From Thermoleophilia bacterium (GTDB taxonomy: Bacteria > Actinomycetota > Thermoleophilia > Gaiellales > JAICJC01): DNA of 15,007 nt. A model generated the notes under the pieces. The model searched no databases and was not told the origin of the DNA. It saw only the letters and a program-made list of their open reading frames with translations. Positions 13,467 to 15,007 of this stretch are shown here, piece after piece. Where the stretch lies: positions 1 to 15,007 of the forward strand of contig JAICJM010000089.1 in assembly GCA_025928435.1 (NCBI GenBank), written 5' to 3'. Every line of letters starts with the position of its first letter. Position 1 is the stretch's first letter. The position numbers were made by a program, and so were the translations under genes.

Positions 13467-14781
13467 GTCCGCAGCGCTCCGGATCCACTCCTCCGCCGTC
13501 GCCCTCCCGGGCGAGCGGCGGGTGCTCGAGGCGGCCGAGCGGTCGCTCAGCGGCGAGCGCCGCGGCCTGCGGGCGGTGTGGCCGTTCCTCGGCCCCGCCT
13601 TCATCGCGGCGGTCGCCTACGTCGACCCCGGCAACTTCGCCACCAACATCGCCGGCGGCGCCAAGTTCGGCTACCTGCTCCTGTGGGTGATCCTGGCCTC
13701 GAACCTGATGGCCATGCTGATCCAGACCATGAGCGCGAAGCTCGGCATCGCCACCGGGATGAACCTGCCCGAGGTGTGCCGGTCGCAGTTCCCGCGGCCG
13801 GTCACGATCGGCCTGTGGGTGCAGGCCGAGCTGATCGCAATGGCCACCGACCTGGCCGAGTTCATCGGCGCCGCCCTGGGCCTCTACCTGCTCTTCGGCA
13901 TCCCGCTGTTCTGGGCGGGCCTGCTCACCGGCGTCTTCGCGTTCGCGATCCTGGCCCTCCAGACGCGGGGCGGGTTCCGCCACCTCGAGGCCGTCATCGT
14001 CGGCATGGTCGGGCTGATCGTGGCCGGGTTCGCCTTCGAGGTGCTGAACGCCGACACGTCGCCGCACGGCATCGCGTCCGGACTCCTCATCCCCCGCTTC
14101 AGCGGCTCCGAGAGCGTGCTCCTCGCCGCCGGCATCCTGGGGGCGACGGTCATGCCGCACGTCATCTACCTGCACTCCGCCCTGACGCAGCGGCGCGTCG
14201 TGGGCGCGACGCCGGCCGCGCGGCGGCGGATCTTCCGCTTCGAGCTCGTCGACGTCGTCATCGCCATGTCGATCGCCGGTGTCGTCAACATGTCCATGCT
14301 GATCACGGCCGCCGCGATCTTCCACGCGAACGGTTTCACGGGAGTGGACGGCATCGAGCAGGCCTCGCACATGCTCGGGCGCGAGGTCGGCTCCCACGCC
14401 GACACGATGTTCGGCATCGCGCTGCTCGCGTCGGGGCTCTCGTCGTCGTCGGTCGGCACCCTCGCCGGCCAGGTGGTGATGCAGGGCTTCGTGAAGCGCT
14501 CGATCCCGCTCTTCCTGCGCCGGGCGGTGACGATGGCGCCGGCGATGGTCGTGCTCGCGATCGGGCTCGATCCGTCCAAGGCGCTCGTGCTGTCGCAGGT
14601 CGCGCTCTCGTTCGGCATCCCGTTCGCGCTCATCCCGCTCGTCATCTTCTGCCGCAACCGGAAGCTGATGGGCGCGCTCACCAACCGGCGCATCACAACC
14701 GTCGCGGCGGTCGTCGTTGCGGCCGTGATCGTCTGCCTGAACGTCTTCCTGCTCGCGCAGACGTTCGCCGGGTTGTTCTAG
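13450..14781 (+). CDS. mntH: Nramp-family Mn(II) transporter
   Basis: This 443-residue H+-coupled divalent metal importer has about eleven transmembrane helices. Its metal-binding motifs are intact: DPGN at 59-62 in helix 1 (AYVDPGNFATNIAGG) and the helix 6 MPH at 235-237 (GATVMPHVIYLHSAL). Met235 is the Nramp residue that favours Mn and Fe over Ca and Mg. Other landmarks are TDLAEFIGAALG in helix 3 and LASGLSSSSVGTLAGQVVMQGF in helices 8-9. An extra soluble N-terminus of about 40 residues precedes helix 1. The start lies inside mntR, where GGGGTGGAG provides a ribosome binding site, so the two genes form an operon. The TAG stop shares its last two bases with the inverted repeat of the next element. 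Confidence 0.95.
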   Translation: MPPPAESAALRIHSSAVALPGERRVLEAAERSLSGERRGLRAVWPFLGPAFIAAVAYVDPGNFATNIAGGAKFGYLLLWVILASNLMAMLIQTMSAKLGIATGMNLPEVCRSQFPRPVTIGLWVQAELIAMATDLAEFIGAALGLYLLFGIPLFWAGLLTGVFAFAILALQTRGGFRHLEAVIVGMVGLIVAGFAFEVLNADTSPHGIASGLLIPRFSGSESVLLAAGILGATVMPHVIYLHSALTQRRVVGATPAARRRIFRFELVDVVIAMSIAGVVNMSMLITAAAIFHANGFTGVDGIEQASHMLGREVGSHADTMFGIALLASGLSSSSVGTLAGQVVMQGFVKRSIPLFLRRAVTMAPAMVVLAIGLDPSKALVLSQVALSFGIPFALIPLVIFCRNRKLMGALTNRRITTVAAVVVAAVIVCLNVFLLAQTFAGLF

Positions 14782-14982
14782 ATGATTGATCGGTAAGTCC
14801 GTGATGTCCTGGGCGGCTGCGAATCGAGCAGCGCAAGGACGCAGGGAGCGTTCATACCTGGTCGTTTGGGCGCGACCGAGGACGCCGCGATGCGACGGTT
14901 CGCAGCCGCAGCGCCACCAACGCGCCGCCTGACCACCCGCCATCGTGCGTCCAGGCGCGCGGGACTTACCGATCAATCATCT
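14780..14982. mobile_element. 203-bp MITE-like element with 21-bp perfect terminal inverted repeats
   Basis: The ends 14780-14800 and 14962-14982 are perfect 21-bp inverted repeats (AGATGATTGATCGGTAAG and so on, read inward from the left). A second inverted pair lies inside (GCGGCTGCGAA at 14813-14823, TTCGCAGCCGC at 14899-14909), and a GGTCG/CGACC hairpin lies in the core. No credible gene is present. Size and ends fit a non-autonomous transposon remnant. The left end overlaps the mntH stop, and I see no clear target-site duplication. A structured RNA is the main alternative. Confidence 0.65.
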
Positions 14983-15007
14983 CGCGGCCCGGCGGTTAGC
15001 GATCGAC

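Noticed and set aside
13375..14976. Minus-strand open frame of 533 codons covering mntH and the inverted-repeat element.
   Set aside because: It is antisense to mntH and low in complexity. The part within the element is short and not recognisably transposase.
14983..15007. TTA at 14996-14998 as the stop codon of a minus-strand gene entering from the right.
   Set aside because: Only three codons are visible before the window ends, so no gene can be supported.

Overview
The window is very GC-rich DNA with tightly packed genes and strongly G/C-biased third codon positions. It looks like the chromosome of an actinobacterium. The mix of genes, the SH3-bearing DtxR-type regulator and the many TANNNT -10 boxes lying 6-10 nt before a start codon (a leaderless-transcript pattern) would suit the Thermoleophilia or a neighbouring deep actinobacterial lineage. 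That placement is inference; no rRNA or other marker gene is present. I see no tRNA, rRNA, CRISPR array, phage genes or complete insertion sequence.

Layout from left to right. On the minus strand a PrmC-like glutamine methyltransferase (1500-2276) is followed by a type I glutamine synthetase (17-1372), with a structured leader and an intrinsic-terminator-like hairpin between them. A CaCA-type cation exchanger (2318-3373) diverges from the PrmC-like gene across 41 bp. It is followed by a cytidylate-kinase-like protein (3438-4094), whose end overlaps a convergent MFS exporter by 52 bp. From 9099 down to 4043 the minus strand carries a PAS-GGDEF-EAL c-di-GMP enzyme, a 95-residue two-helix membrane protein, a secreted NlpC/P60 hydrolase with a Lys-Pro linker and C-terminal anchor, and the MFS exporter. 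On the plus strand come an HtrA-type protease (9301-10455), a 45-bp perfect palindrome, a cytochrome P450 translationally coupled to a methylenetetrahydrofolate reductase (10519-12749), and a manganese unit in which a MntR-like regulator overlaps an Nramp transporter (12801-14781). A 203-bp element with 21-bp perfect terminal inverted repeats begins at the transporter's stop codon.

How the genes work together. The MntR-MntH pair is the clearest unit: a strong promoter contains a 14-bp palindrome, suggesting an autoregulated Mn(II) homeostasis operon. P450 and MetF share a GTGA stop/start overlap and may link an oxidative demethylation to one-carbon metabolism. The c-di-GMP enzyme, small membrane protein and cell-wall hydrolase share a strand but each appears to have its own -10 box, so a shared envelope role is only suggested by position.

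Most worth a second look: (1) the glnA leader, where every transcript must pass a terminator-like hairpin ending 28 nt before the start codon; (2) the 203-bp MITE-like element; (3) the series of leaderless-type promoters; (4) the PrmC-like enzyme lacking the catalytic Asn of the N-P-P-Y motif. I did not find convincing evidence of a wholly new multi-gene system.
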